In this document: positions 1 through 8,062 of the stretch, in pieces
Layout: each line of letters starts with the position of its first letter
Numbering within the stretch: position 1 is the stretch's first letter
Assembly (NCBI GenBank): GCA_964427185.1
Contig: CAYRSN010000027.1
Location: 1-15,343 of the forward strand
Source: Sulfurivirga sp964427185
GTDB lineage: Bacteria > Pseudomonadota > Gammaproteobacteria > Thiomicrospirales > Thiomicrospiraceae
Length of the DNA: 15,343 nucleotides
Reading direction: 5' to 3'
Notes under the pieces: generated by a model
Told to the model about the DNA's origin: nothing
Seen by the model: only the letters and a program-made list of their open reading frames with translations
Database searches by the model: none
Made by a program: the position numbers and the translations under genes

Positions 1-149
1 ATGAGCACACCATATTTAAGTGGCAAGTCTGTCCAAGTAGATGGAGCCACTTCAACCCAAAGACTCAACTTTTTCCGATTAACATTCTTTCACGCTTCAT
101 TAAGTACTTTTATAAGAGTTATTTATAGAATGAGATAAAAAGAATTGAA

Positions 150-896
150 TTAAACGGGGTTGGGAATATCGATAAAACTGACACTCACGCCGAAATGCTC
201 CGCCAAATGCTCGCCCAGTGCCATGACCCCCAAGCGCTCCGTGGCATGATGCCCGGCTGCCAGATAATGAATGCCCAGCTCTTGCGCCTCATGCATGGTC
301 TGCTCAGAGACTTCTCCACTGATAAAAACATCAGCCCCCCATGCGGCCGCCTGAGGCAGCATTTTCTGCGCCGCACCTGAACACCAGGCAACTTTTTCGA
401 TGACCTGAGGCCCGCCCGGAAGATGTAAAGGCGCTCTATTCAAGGTTTGTTCCACCTGATGCAACCATGCCTGAATCGGTAACGGAGAAGACAGCTGCCC
501 CAGGCGCAACAGGCTCTGAGCATCCGGCGTGATATCTTTCAGCCCCCACAGCCTGCCTAACTGGGCATTATTCCCTACCTCGGGATGCGCATCCAATGGC
601 AAATGGTAGGCTAACAAGTTCATCTCATGCTGCATTAACAAACGAATGCGCTCGCCTTTCATACCCGTCAGAGGTGCCGGCTCGCCTTTCCAGAAATAAC
701 CGTGATGCACCAGTAGTGCATCTGCCTGCATCTCTATAGCCGCTTCAATTAAAGCGCGAGAAGCCGTTACACCGGTGACAATACGCTCAATCTTAGGCTT
801 GCCCGATACCTGCAAGCCATTCGGTGCATAGTCATGAAACGCATCAATAGTTAAATACTGATTACAATAGCCCACCAGCGTATCCCGCGCGATCAT
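150..896 (-). CDS. Nif3-like dinuclear metal centre protein (YbgI family)
   Basis: The 248-residue product matches the Nif3/YbgI family over its whole length (E. coli YbgI is about 247 aa). Visible family motifs are DYAPNGLQV near 22-30, VHHGYFWKGE at 63-72, HLPLDAHPE at 98-106, ISGEVSEQT at 192-200, GHHATER at 215-221 and FIDIPNP near the C-terminus. His64, His65, Asp102, His216 and Glu220 fit the ligands of the family's two-metal site. The family forms a toroidal hexamer. It is often labelled GTP cyclohydrolase 1 type 2, but its physiological reaction is not settled, so I give no symbol. The start overlaps the hisC stop by 4 nt (ATGA), making this the last gene of the long minus-strand operon. 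No clear hairpin terminator is visible between its stop and the window edge. Confidence 0.95.
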   Translation of the reverse strand: MIARDTLVGYCNQYLTIDAFHDYAPNGLQVSGKPKIERIVTGVTASRALIEAAIEMQADALLVHHGYFWKGEPAPLTGMKGERIRLLMQHEMNLLAYHLPLDAHPEVGNNAQLGRLWGLKDITPDAQSLLRLGQLSSPLPIQAWLHQVEQTLNRAPLHLPGGPQVIEKVAWCSGAAQKMLPQAAAWGADVFISGEVSEQTMHEAQELGIHYLAAGHHATERLGVMALGEHLAEHFGVSVSFIDIPNPV

Positions 897-1948
897 GTCA
901 ACACCTCTTGCAAAGCCCTCAACAACGCCTGGTTCTCCTGCTCCGTGCCGACAGTGATGCGCAGGTAGTCCTGAATACGCGGTTGTTTAAAATGACGCAC
1001 GATCACCCCCCGCTCGCGCAAACCTTCCGCCACCGCCGCAGCCGCCTTAGGTGGGCGCGCAAAAATAAAATTCGCCATGGAAGGCACAATATGAAACCCT
1101 AATAGCTCCAATGCTTCAGCTAAGCGCGCACGCGACTGCATAACCTGCTGACGCCGCTTTTGAAAGTACGTTTCATCCTCAAAAGAAGCAATCCCCGCCA
1201 CCTGCGCCAAACGATCCATAGGGTAAGAATTAAAGCTGTCTTTGACGCGCACCAACCCTTCAATCAGCTCTACCTGCGCAATGGCATAGCCAATACGCAG
1301 CCCTGCTAAAGCACGTGATTTCGATAAGGTGCTGATGACCATCAGATTCGGGTAGCGTTTAATCAGGGGAATACAGCTTTCCGCGCCAAAATCTACATAA
1401 GCCTCATCTACAATAACAACACAGTCACTTTTTTGCTGTAAAAAGGCTTCAATTTCAGAACGACTCAAGGCTCGCCCAGTAGGTGCATTAGGATTCGGAA
1501 AAATCACCCCGCCTGCTGGTATCAAAAACCGATCCAATGGTAAGGAAAAATCCTCATTAAGCGGCACCGTTTCATATTCAATGCCGTACAAACCACAATA
1601 CACTGGATAGAAGCTATATGTGATATCGGGAAACAAAAGCGGCTCGGACTGCTGGAAAAAAGCCTGGAAAGCATGCGCCAATACCTCATCGGAACCATTG
1701 CCCACAAATACTTCAGCTTGAGATACCTGATAATAATCGGCTATACATTGCCGTAAGGCTTCCGAAGCCGGATCAGGATACAGCCTTAGACGGTCATCAA
1801 CAGCCGCTTTGAGTGCATCCAGCACATGTGGTGAAGGCGGATAAGGGTTTTCATTTGTATTAAGCTTAATCAAATCGGGTATTTGGGGCTGCTCCCCCGG
1901 CACATAAGGGTGCAGCCGATGCACAATAGCACTCCAGTAACGACTCAT
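893..1948 (-). CDS. hisC: Histidinol-phosphate aminotransferase HisC
   Basis: HisC is a PLP-dependent fold-type I aminotransferase that converts imidazole-acetol phosphate plus glutamate to histidinol phosphate. With a 351-residue start, the N-terminus is MSRYWSAIVHRLHPYVPGEQPQ, the usual HisC opening. Further motifs are KLNTNENPYPPSP near 28-40, NPNAPTG at 152-158, DEAYVDFG from 181, and STLSKSRALAGLRIGYA with the PLP Schiff-base lysine at about 210. An upstream in-frame ATG at 1969 would add seven residues and overlap hisD. I prefer 1948 because a GAGG Shine-Dalgarno sequence sits about 5 nt upstream of it and because of family length; the upstream ATG has no properly spaced site. It lies 7 nt after hisD and overlaps the Nif3-family gene by 4 nt. 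Confidence 0.95.
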   Translation of the reverse strand: MSRYWSAIVHRLHPYVPGEQPQIPDLIKLNTNENPYPPSPHVLDALKAAVDDRLRLYPDPASEALRQCIADYYQVSQAEVFVGNGSDEVLAHAFQAFFQQSEPLLFPDITYSFYPVYCGLYGIEYETVPLNEDFSLPLDRFLIPAGGVIFPNPNAPTGRALSRSEIEAFLQQKSDCVVIVDEAYVDFGAESCIPLIKRYPNLMVISTLSKSRALAGLRIGYAIAQVELIEGLVRVKDSFNSYPMDRLAQVAGIASFEDETYFQKRRQQVMQSRARLAEALELLGFHIVPSMANFIFARPPKAAAAVAEGLRERGVIVRHFKQPRIQDYLRITVGTEQENQALLRALQEVLT

Positions 1949-1955
1949 ACCCGCC

Positions 1956-3269
1956 TCATGCTTCCTCATCCTTTAGGCGGTAACGCGCAGACTGGGCATG
2001 TGCCTGCAACCCTTCACCATCTGCCAGTGCAGCAGCCACCTCACCCAATATTTGCGCACCGGCTTCAGACACTTTGATCAGACTTGAGCGTTTTACAAAG
2101 TCATACACACCAAGCGGTGAGCTGAAGCGCGCTGTACGACTGGTCGGTAAGACATGGTTAGGCCCTGCGCAATAGTCTCCCAGTGCTTCTGCAGTATAAC
2201 GCCCCATAAAGATCGCACCGGCATGACGAATATTCGGTAGCAAGGCTTCTGGGTCTTCCACGGAAAGCTCCAAGTGTTCAGGCGCGATCAGGTTAATCAT
2301 GTCTACTGCCTGCGCCAGGGTGTCCACTGTAATCAAGGCACCCCGTGCTTCCAGCGCTTTACGAATAATCTCCTGACGCGGCATGGTAGGCAACAGTTTT
2401 TCAATGCTTTGCGCCACAGCTTCTACAAATGAAGCATCCGGAGACACCAGAATTGCCTGTGCATCCTCATCATGCTCAGCCTGTGAAAACAGGTCCATTG
2501 CAATCCAGTCCGGGTTTGTTTTACCGTCACATACAACCAGAATTTCAGACGGCCCGGCAATCATGTCAATCCCTACTGTGCCATACACATGGCGCTTGGC
2601 AGTCGCTACAAAAATATTACCCGGCCCGACGATCTTATCTACCTGAGGAATGGTTTCCGTACCATACGCCAAAGCCGCTACTGCCTGCGCGCCTCCAATG
2701 GTAAACACACGATCCACTCCCGCAATCGCCGCAGCCGCCAAGACCATTTCATTGACTTCACCGTCAGGTGTGGGCACAACCATAATCAGCTCTTTAACAC
2801 CGGCCACCTTGGCAGGAATCGCATTCATCAGCACAGAAGATGGATAGGCTGCTTTTCCGCCCGGCACATACAGCCCAACACGATCCAGGGGAGTAATCTT
2901 CTGCCCCAGCAAGGTGCCGTCTGCTTCCGTATACTGCCAGCTTTCCTCTACCTGATGCTGGTGATACGCTCGAATACGCTGGGCTGCAAATGTCAATCCA
3001 TCTCTCAGGGTGTCGGAAATCGTATCCAACGCCTGCTGTAAACGTGCCTGCGGAATTTCAAGTGCTTGCGCCGAAGGCACTTCCAGACGATCGAAACGCG
3101 CGGTATATTCCATAACGGCTTCATCTCCACGCGTACGAACATTTTTAAGAATATCTAGAACAATCTCATTTACCTGGTCATCTGAAACACTTTCCCAAGT
3201 CAACAGTGCATCCAGCGTTTCACGAAAATCCGGCTGGTTGATATTGAGTTTACGAAGTTTTATGCTCAT
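1956..3269 (-). CDS. hisD: Histidinol dehydrogenase HisD
   Basis: HisD oxidises L-histidinol to histidine in two NAD-dependent steps, the end of the pathway. The 437-residue length fits the family (E. coli 434). Clear motifs are VPGGKAAYPSSVLMNAIPAKVAGV at about 135-158, VGPGNIFVATAKRHVYG at 214-230, AGPSEI at 238-243, FSQAEHDE at 261-268, APEHLE at 329-334 and GDYCAGPNHVLPT at 364-376. By family knowledge Gln263, His266, Asp365 and His424 are the zinc ligands, and Glu331-His332 is the catalytic pair. All are present. The start ATG overlaps the hisG stop by 4 nt, consistent with coupled translation inside the murA-hisG-hisD-hisC run. Confidence 0.98.
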   Translation of the reverse strand: MSIKLRKLNINQPDFRETLDALLTWESVSDDQVNEIVLDILKNVRTRGDEAVMEYTARFDRLEVPSAQALEIPQARLQQALDTISDTLRDGLTFAAQRIRAYHQHQVEESWQYTEADGTLLGQKITPLDRVGLYVPGGKAAYPSSVLMNAIPAKVAGVKELIMVVPTPDGEVNEMVLAAAAIAGVDRVFTIGGAQAVAALAYGTETIPQVDKIVGPGNIFVATAKRHVYGTVGIDMIAGPSEILVVCDGKTNPDWIAMDLFSQAEHDEDAQAILVSPDASFVEAVAQSIEKLLPTMPRQEIIRKALEARGALITVDTLAQAVDMINLIAPEHLELSVEDPEALLPNIRHAGAIFMGRYTAEALGDYCAGPNHVLPTSRTARFSSPLGVYDFVKRSSLIKVSEAGAQILGEVAAALADGEGLQAHAQSARYRLKDEEA

Positions 3270-3901
3270 GCTTTCACCGCTTGTTGTAACTGTTTAACCA
3301 AGTCCTGAATCATTGTGTGCTTCAGCTTATAGGCATGTTGATTCACTATCAACCGTGAGCTGATATCGGTGATATGCTCCATCGGCACCAAGCCATTCGC
3401 CTTAAGCGTATTGCCTGTATCAACCAGATCCACAATCACATCCGCCAAGCCAACTAAAGGTGCCAACTCCATCGAACCGTAAAGCTTAATCAGGTCAACC
3501 TGCTCACCCTTCTGTGCAAAATAGCGCTGTGCAGAACGGATATATTTCGTTGCCACTCGTAAACGGTGTCCTGACGGTTGCATATCCGGCGCCCCTGCAA
3601 CCATGAGCCGGCAAGGCGCAATTTTCAAATCCAACAGCTCATAAAGGTTTTCACCTTCAGCTTCCATTAAGACATCCTTGCCAGCCACCCCTAAATCCGC
3701 TGCGCCATAATTCACATAGGTCGGTGCATCGGTGGCACGTACGGCCAATAGCTTGATATGCGGCAGATTGGTTTCCAAAATCAGCTTCCGGCTTTTATCA
3801 GGGTGCTCCAAAGGCACAATACCGGCTTGTTCCAATAAAGGCAGTGTCTCTTTTAAAATCCGCCCTTTAGAGAGGGCAATCGTCAAGGTATTCTGATTCA
3901 T
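3266..3901 (-). CDS. hisG: ATP phosphoribosyltransferase, short catalytic form (HisG_S)
   Basis: HisG condenses ATP and PRPP, the first committed step of histidine synthesis. Motifs include LTIALSKGRILKE at 6-18, YVNYGAADLGVAGKD at 62-76, YGSMELAPLVGLAD near 141-154, and the PRPP loop VDLVDTGNTLKANGL at 157-171. At 211 residues it is the short form, which lacks the roughly 80-residue C-terminal histidine-binding regulatory domain of the 299-aa E. coli enzyme. By family knowledge short HisG works as a hetero-octamer with HisZ, a HisRS-like subunit. No hisZ lies in this window, so one is expected elsewhere. It overlaps murA and hisD by 4 nt each. Confidence 0.97.
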   Translation of the reverse strand: MNQNTLTIALSKGRILKETLPLLEQAGIVPLEHPDKSRKLILETNLPHIKLLAVRATDAPTYVNYGAADLGVAGKDVLMEAEGENLYELLDLKIAPCRLMVAGAPDMQPSGHRLRVATKYIRSAQRYFAQKGEQVDLIKLYGSMELAPLVGLADVIVDLVDTGNTLKANGLVPMEHITDISSRLIVNQHAYKLKHTMIQDLVKQLQQAVKA

Positions 3902-5172
3902 TGATAGTCTGTCAGACGCATAATGTCTGCCCCCAGTTTATGAAATTTTTCTTCAATACACTCATAGCCTCGATCAATATGATAAATACGGTTGACCACG
4001 GTTTCACCCTCCGCCGCCAAACCCGCCAAAATCAAACTGGCTGAAGCTCTCAGGTCAGTTGCCATTACAGGCGCACCTGTTAATGTTTCAACTCCCTCAG
4101 TGATCGCCTTATTCCCCTGAAGTTTAATCTTGGCACCCATGCGCATCAGTTCACTGACATGCATAAAGCGGTTTTCAAACAAAGTCTCCTCCACAACGGC
4201 GCGCCCCGGTGCCAGCGCATTCATCACCAAAAACTGTGCCTGCATATCCGTAGGAAACAGAGGATAGGGCGCTGTAACAATATCAACAGGTCTGAGTTCC
4301 CGCCCCCGCATATCCAAGGTGACACGATCCGCCTCGATCTCCAGCCCGGCACCTGCCTGCTTAAACTTTTCCAATACCGCAGTCATATGCTTCGGGTTGA
4401 CATGCGTCACCGTCACACAGCTGTGTGTAACGGCTGCCGCCGCCAGATAGGTACCAGCCTCAATGCGATCCGGAATAATGGCATGCGACGCACCATGTAG
4501 CTGCTCCACACCTTCAATCGTCAAGGTGGAAGTGCCAATTCCACTGATTTTGGCACCCATCTTATTAAGAAAGTGCGCCAAATCCTGCACTTCCGGCTCA
4601 CATGCAGCATTTTCCAGTACAGTCGTTCCTTCCGCCAGTACAGCCGCCATCATCAGGTTCTCTGTCCCGGTCACCGTGACCGTATGCATGACAATATGAG
4701 CCCCCTTCAGACGCTTAGCGGTAGCATGAATATATCCCTGCTCAACACGAATCTCTGCTCCCATCTTTTCCATGCCGTGAATATGCACATCCACAGGGCG
4801 TGCGCCAATTGCACAGCCCCCGGGAAGCGATACACGCGCCTCTCCAAAGCGTGCCAGCAACGGCCCCATGACCAAAATAGAAGCTCGCATGGTCTTCACC
4901 AACTCATATGGCGCTGCCTTATTAGGGATTTCACTGCAGTCCAGAGTGATATTTAAACGCTCATCAACTGTAATATGACCTCCCATGGAGGCAAGCAGCT
5001 GTAAGGTGGTGGTCACATCGCGAAGATGAGGAATATTGCTGATCGTAGAGGGCTCAGCACTTAAAAGGCTGGCGATCAGGATTGGTAACGCGGCGTTTTT
5101 AGCTCCCGAAATACGCACATCACCGGATAATGCGCAAGACCCCTGGATAACCAACCTATCCATCACGCTCAT
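3898..5172 (-). CDS. murA: UDP-N-acetylglucosamine 1-carboxyvinyltransferase MurA
   Basis: MurA transfers enolpyruvate from PEP to UDP-GlcNAc, the first committed cytoplasmic step of peptidoglycan synthesis and the fosfomycin target. The 424-residue length is normal. Motifs are ISGAKNAALPILIASLL from 21 (Lys25 and Asn26 at the active site), KTMRASILVMGPLLARFG from 93, SLPGGCAIGARPVD with catalytic Cys120, FPTDMQAQF with Asp309, FENRFMHV from 332, and YHIDRGYECIEEKF near 397-410. The cysteine at 120 predicts the usual fosfomycin-sensitive type rather than the Cys-to-Asp resistant form. The start used (MSVMDRL) overlaps the ibaG stop by 4 nt; an internal Met4 is a possible alternative. Confidence 0.98.
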   Translation of the reverse strand: MSVMDRLVIQGSCALSGDVRISGAKNAALPILIASLLSAEPSTISNIPHLRDVTTTLQLLASMGGHITVDERLNITLDCSEIPNKAAPYELVKTMRASILVMGPLLARFGEARVSLPGGCAIGARPVDVHIHGMEKMGAEIRVEQGYIHATAKRLKGAHIVMHTVTVTGTENLMMAAVLAEGTTVLENAACEPEVQDLAHFLNKMGAKISGIGTSTLTIEGVEQLHGASHAIIPDRIEAGTYLAAAAVTHSCVTVTHVNPKHMTAVLEKFKQAGAGLEIEADRVTLDMRGRELRPVDIVTAPYPLFPTDMQAQFLVMNALAPGRAVVEETLFENRFMHVSELMRMGAKIKLQGNKAITEGVETLTGAPVMATDLRASASLILAGLAAEGETVVNRIYHIDRGYECIEEKFHKLGADIMRLTDYQ

Positions 5173-5393
5173 GCATCCGGCAAACGGGTTTTAATTGACA
5201 GAGCATGCAGTTCACCCGAGCTCAACTGCGCCTTAAACAGATCATTGATCATTCGATGGCGCTGCAAAGGCGTCTTACCCACAAAAGCCTGACTCATCAC
5301 TTCCACAGTAAAATTACATGCTTCACCCGACACTTTCACATCGGCATCCGGCAGCGCTTGTCTAATGATCTGCTCAACGGTTTCAGGGGTCAT
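5169..5393 (-). CDS. ibaG: BolA/IbaG-family iron-sulfur trafficking protein
   Basis: This small 74-residue BolA-domain protein has a class II KH-like fold. It carries the family pattern VSGEACNFTVEVMSQAFVGKTPLQRHRMINDLF at about 21-53 and ELHALSIKTRLP at 61-72. His63 in the LHALSIK motif is the conserved BolA histidine used, with monothiol glutaredoxin GrxD, to hold a [2Fe-2S] cluster; Cys26 is another possible ligand. Position directly before murA is the classic ibaG (yrbA) location in gammaproteobacteria and supports IbaG rather than BolA itself. A Shine-Dalgarno-like AGGATGG lies 4 nt before the ATG. It is separated from the upstream permease by only 22 nt, so it is probably co-transcribed. 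Confidence 0.9.
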   Translation of the reverse strand: MTPETVEQIIRQALPDADVKVSGEACNFTVEVMSQAFVGKTPLQRHRMINDLFKAQLSSGELHALSIKTRLPDA

Positions 5394-5415
5394 ATACCAT
5401 CCTATATTTTTAGTA

Positions 5416-6177
5416 TCAGTGGCGTATTTTAACGCCTTTTACCAACAGCCACAGGTTGAGGCTGCTGATTAGAACCAAAAAAACCGAAGTAATGGCCAAA
5501 CTTACCCATACAGATACATCACTTTGATGGAAAAACCCATAACGAAAGCCATCCACCATATAGAAAAATGGGTTCAAATGCGAAATATCCCGCCAAAATG
5601 GCGATAGCTGATTAACGGAATAAAACACCCCAGCCAAAAAAGTCAGCGGCACCACAAAAAAGTTCTGAAAAGCGGCCAGGTGGTCATACTTATCCGCCAT
5701 CAACCCTGCCAACAGACCCAGCCCACCCATGACACCAGCGCTCAACACAGCAAACAGCACAATCCACCCCAGCGAAAGCCAGGTCAAATCATACCCCAGC
5801 ACGCCCACAAGTAAAATTACTCCCCCCACCAGCAAACCACGTACGACGGCTGAAGCAACAAACGCCAAATAAAACTCCCACGGAGAGATCGGTGCCAGCA
5901 AGACAAACAGCAGATTACCATGCATTTTTGACTGAATCAGACTGGAAGAGCTGTTTGCAAACGCATTCTGCATCAGCGCCATCATCATCAGCCCCGGGAT
6001 TAGAAACTGCCCATAAGGCACCTGCTCAAAGGCTACCTCACTCTCTTGCAGCACACTACCAAAAACCAGTAGATATAACAAAGTCGTCACCACCGGTGCT
6101 AACAGCGTTTGTACGAATACTGAAAGAAAACGGCGGTTTTCTTTCAGAAACAGTGTCCACATGCCAGTCCAGTTCAT
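5416..6177 (-). CDS. ABC-2 type transporter permease (YadH-like)
   Basis: The 253-residue inner-membrane protein starts MNWTGMWTLFLKENRRFLSVF and has about six hydrophobic segments, the ABC-2 permease topology. Typical features are an amphipathic N-terminus, the segment TLLAPVVTTLLYLLVFGSVL at about 24-43, the YGQFLIPGLMMMALMQNAFANSSSSLIQ region at 55-82, and PLTFLAGVFYSVNQLSPFWRDISHLNPFFYMVDGFRYGF in the C-terminal half. This matches the YadH/NodJ-type exporter subfamily. The ATG at 6177 overlaps the stop of the adjacent ATPase gene by 4 nt, which fixes the start; the open frame continues 69 codons upstream inside the ATPase gene, and I reject that extension. The substrate is unknown. Location in the Mla operon suggests an envelope role, which is inference. 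Confidence 0.92.
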   Translation of the reverse strand: MNWTGMWTLFLKENRRFLSVFVQTLLAPVVTTLLYLLVFGSVLQESEVAFEQVPYGQFLIPGLMMMALMQNAFANSSSSLIQSKMHGNLLFVLLAPISPWEFYLAFVASAVVRGLLVGGVILLVGVLGYDLTWLSLGWIVLFAVLSAGVMGGLGLLAGLMADKYDHLAAFQNFFVVPLTFLAGVFYSVNQLSPFWRDISHLNPFFYMVDGFRYGFFHQSDVSVWVSLAITSVFLVLISSLNLWLLVKGVKIRH

Positions 6178-7085
6178 GTCTGCGCACCTGTTAAGGTAAG
6201 AAACACCTGTTCCAAATCCACATCCTGAACCTTTAAATCCTGCAGCTGAATATGGCTTTGTTGTACCCATGTCAAAAACTCCGACATGGAAGTATCCCTG
6301 GGCACCCTGAAAAGCCAATGCCCTGCCCCTCGAGACTCCATCAGATAACCCTCTAAAGGCTGCCTGACCGCACCTATGCCCCACAGCTCTATATGTTTCC
6401 AGGGATAACGTGCCAAAAGTGTCTCTTTCTGCTCAACCGCTATCAGCTGCCCTTGGTGCATAATGGCAATTTGATCACACAGAGCCTCTGCCTCTTCCAA
6501 GTAATGCGTCGTTAGAATAATCGTCATACCCTGCTGATGTAGCTCACTGGCAAATTGCCATAAATTCTGACGCAACGCCACATCCACACCAGCTGTCGGC
6601 TCGTCCAGCACCAACACCTGAGGGCGATGTACCAAGGCCATGGCAATCAGTACACGTCTTTTCATCCCGCCGGAAAGCTGATGCATTTTGACATCCGTTT
6701 TTTCGATCAACGACAGCCGCTCCAGCAAAGCATCAATCCAGTGTCGCTGCGCCTTTCCATACAACCCAAAATATCCAGATTGCAGATTCAGCAACTCCCT
6801 GACAGAAAAAAAGGGCTCATCCACCAGCTCCTGCGGTACGACGCCCAGAGCCCTGCGGCTCTGGCGATAAGCATGAATAACATCATGCCCCATTACCTGA
6901 ATCTCGCCCGCATCCAGCTTCACCAACCCTGCCATGGCGTTAATCAGCGTAGATTTTCCAGCACCGTTATGCCCTAACAGACCAAAAAAACTCCCTTGAG
7001 GGATTTCCAGGTCGATCCCCTTCAACGCTTGAAGAGTGCCAAAAGATTTCTTCACCCCGCGGAAAGAAACGGCAGGCTTTTGCAT
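6174..7085 (-). CDS. ABC transporter ATP-binding protein (YadG-like)
   Basis: The 303-residue nucleotide-binding subunit has Walker A GHNGAGKS at 38-45, a Q-loop in VVPQELVDEPFFSVRE, ABC signature LSGGMKRR at 137-144, Walker B VLVLDEPTAGVD at 157-168, and the H-loop histidine at 194 in LTTHYLEEAE. A C-terminal tail of about 70 residues after the ABC domain is typical of ATPases that pair with ABC-2 permeases. It is coupled by a 4-nt overlap to the permease gene, so the two form one exporter. The start is 12 nt after the mlaB stop; no strong Shine-Dalgarno is visible. By family the pair resembles E. coli YadG/YadH, whose substrate is not established. Confidence 0.94.
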   Translation of the reverse strand: MQKPAVSFRGVKKSFGTLQALKGIDLEIPQGSFFGLLGHNGAGKSTLINAMAGLVKLDAGEIQVMGHDVIHAYRQSRRALGVVPQELVDEPFFSVRELLNLQSGYFGLYGKAQRHWIDALLERLSLIEKTDVKMHQLSGGMKRRVLIAMALVHRPQVLVLDEPTAGVDVALRQNLWQFASELHQQGMTIILTTHYLEEAEALCDQIAIMHQGQLIAVEQKETLLARYPWKHIELWGIGAVRQPLEGYLMESRGAGHWLFRVPRDTSMSEFLTWVQQSHIQLQDLKVQDVDLEQVFLTLTGAQT

Positions 7086-7097
7086 AAACAGATACTT

Positions 7098-7406
7098 TTA
7101 TAGAGAGGATGTGTCAGAATCAACAAACTTCAAAAAGTCCAACTCGTAAAGCTGTGCCAGCATACGTAAGCTTTTCGGAGGGTTTTGAAAGGACATAGCC
7201 TGCACATGGCCGGACAGGGCACAAAGTGACAACAACCAGGCAAGTGCACTGCTATCCACCTGGGTTACACCCGCCAGATCTACCTGCCGAATAGGCGGTT
7301 GAATTTCTTTTAATGCTTTCTCCAACTGAGGCACTGTGTCTAACACCAGCGCCCCTTCAACACGCAATTGCTCTTGCGTTTGATGTAGCTTTACAGGCAA
7401 ACTCAT
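7098..7406 (-). CDS. mlaB: STAS-domain protein MlaB
   Basis: This 102-residue cytoplasmic STAS-domain protein is the small regulatory subunit of the MlaFEDB phospholipid transporter, where it stabilises the ATPase MlaF. The pattern is RQVDLAGVTQVDSSALAWLLSLC at about 40-62. E. coli MlaB has a functionally important threonine (Thr52) in VDT; here Ser52 (VDSS) fills that position. I take the ATG at 7406 because it overlaps the mlaC stop by 4 nt; an in-frame ATG at 7421 would add five residues inside mlaC. Placement between mlaC and the YadG-like ATPase follows the standard mlaFEDCB order. Confidence 0.88.
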   Translation of the reverse strand: MSLPVKLHQTQEQLRVEGALVLDTVPQLEKALKEIQPPIRQVDLAGVTQVDSSALAWLLSLCALSGHVQAMSFQNPPKSLRMLAQLYELDFLKFVDSDTSSL

Positions 7407-8062
7407 GCGACCCGCTCCCAACCCCTATCAAACAATGCAGAAGGGGCTGCTTTCCGCTCCAAGAACGCCCGGTTTTTCTCTTCCAGTTCACGAATGACCG
7501 CATCAATCCCCTTTTCCTGCAGCTGTTGATTAAACACCTTCCGGTAACTCAGCAGCAAACTGACATTTTCCACCACCATGTCATACACCTTCCAGCGTTG
7601 CTGCTTTTTATCCCAATAAACGCGATAAACCACCTTGGTTTCAGGCGCCCCTTTGCGCTGCACAATTTGCTCCACCTGATAACGCCCTCGCTTGGCAGGA
7701 ATCACCTTGTCAACCTTCATGGCGGTAATCTCCAAATTTAACAGTGAGTTGGCATAACTACGCAACAGCATCTCCTGAAACGCCGTCACAAAGCGGGTCT
7801 TCTGCTCATCCGATGCCTGCCGCCAAAATTTCCCCATGGCATAACGCGCCATTTTTTCTGTGGCCAGATAGGGAAGTATTTCCTGCTCTACAAAAGCCTT
7901 TAATACCTGAGGATCCTGTTTCAACCTGTCTCTTGAACGCTCAAGCTTAGACCATACCTCATGGGTAAAGGTTTCAATAAAGCGCTCCGGCGACTCTTCT
8001 GTGGCAAAGGCATTGCTTATTACCATCAACAGCATGCTCACACTTAAAAATAACCTACGCAT
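7403..8062 (-). CDS. mlaC: Periplasmic phospholipid-binding protein MlaC
   Basis: MlaC carries phospholipid across the periplasm between outer-membrane MlaA and the inner-membrane MlaFEDB complex. The 219-residue product begins with a Sec signal peptide (MRRLFLSVSMLLMVISNAFA, cleavage likely after residue 20). The mature part has the MlaC/Ttg2D family features: VEQEILPYLATEKMARYAMGKFWRQASDEQKTRFVTAFQEMLLRSYANSL, then the VYDMVVENVSLLLSYRKVFNQQL segment. The ATG at 8062 overlaps the mlaD stop by one base (TGATG). A GTG one codon upstream is also possible, but a GGGGAG/AAAGAG ribosome site and the ATG favour 8062. mlaA, the outer-membrane partner, is not in the window. Confidence 0.94.
   Translation of the reverse strand: MRRLFLSVSMLLMVISNAFATEESPERFIETFTHEVWSKLERSRDRLKQDPQVLKAFVEQEILPYLATEKMARYAMGKFWRQASDEQKTRFVTAFQEMLLRSYANSLLNLEITAMKVDKVIPAKRGRYQVEQIVQRKGAPETKVVYRVYWDKKQQRWKVYDMVVENVSLLLSYRKVFNQQLQEKGIDAVIRELEEKNRAFLERKAAPSALFDRGWERVA

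Noticed and set aside
1..138. 45-codon plus-strand open frame beginning with ATG at base 1
   Set aside because: It has no recognisable family, no visible upstream region, and low-complexity Phe/Ser/Arg-rich sequence. It could be chance, so it is not annotated.
2589..3041. 150-residue open frame on the plus strand
   Set aside because: It lies wholly opposite hisD, whose catalytic and metal residues are intact. It has no family features or ribosome site and is a shadow of hisD codon bias.
5416..6384. 322-residue version of the ABC-2 permease starting at 6384
   Set aside because: The extra 69 residues lie inside the ATPase gene in another frame and do not look like permease sequence. The ATG at 6177, overlapping the ATPase stop by 4 nt, gives the normal family N-terminus.
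7313..7741. 142-residue plus-strand open frame
   Set aside because: It is antisense to mlaC and mlaB, both well-supported genes. Its composition is unlike a real protein and no motif is seen.
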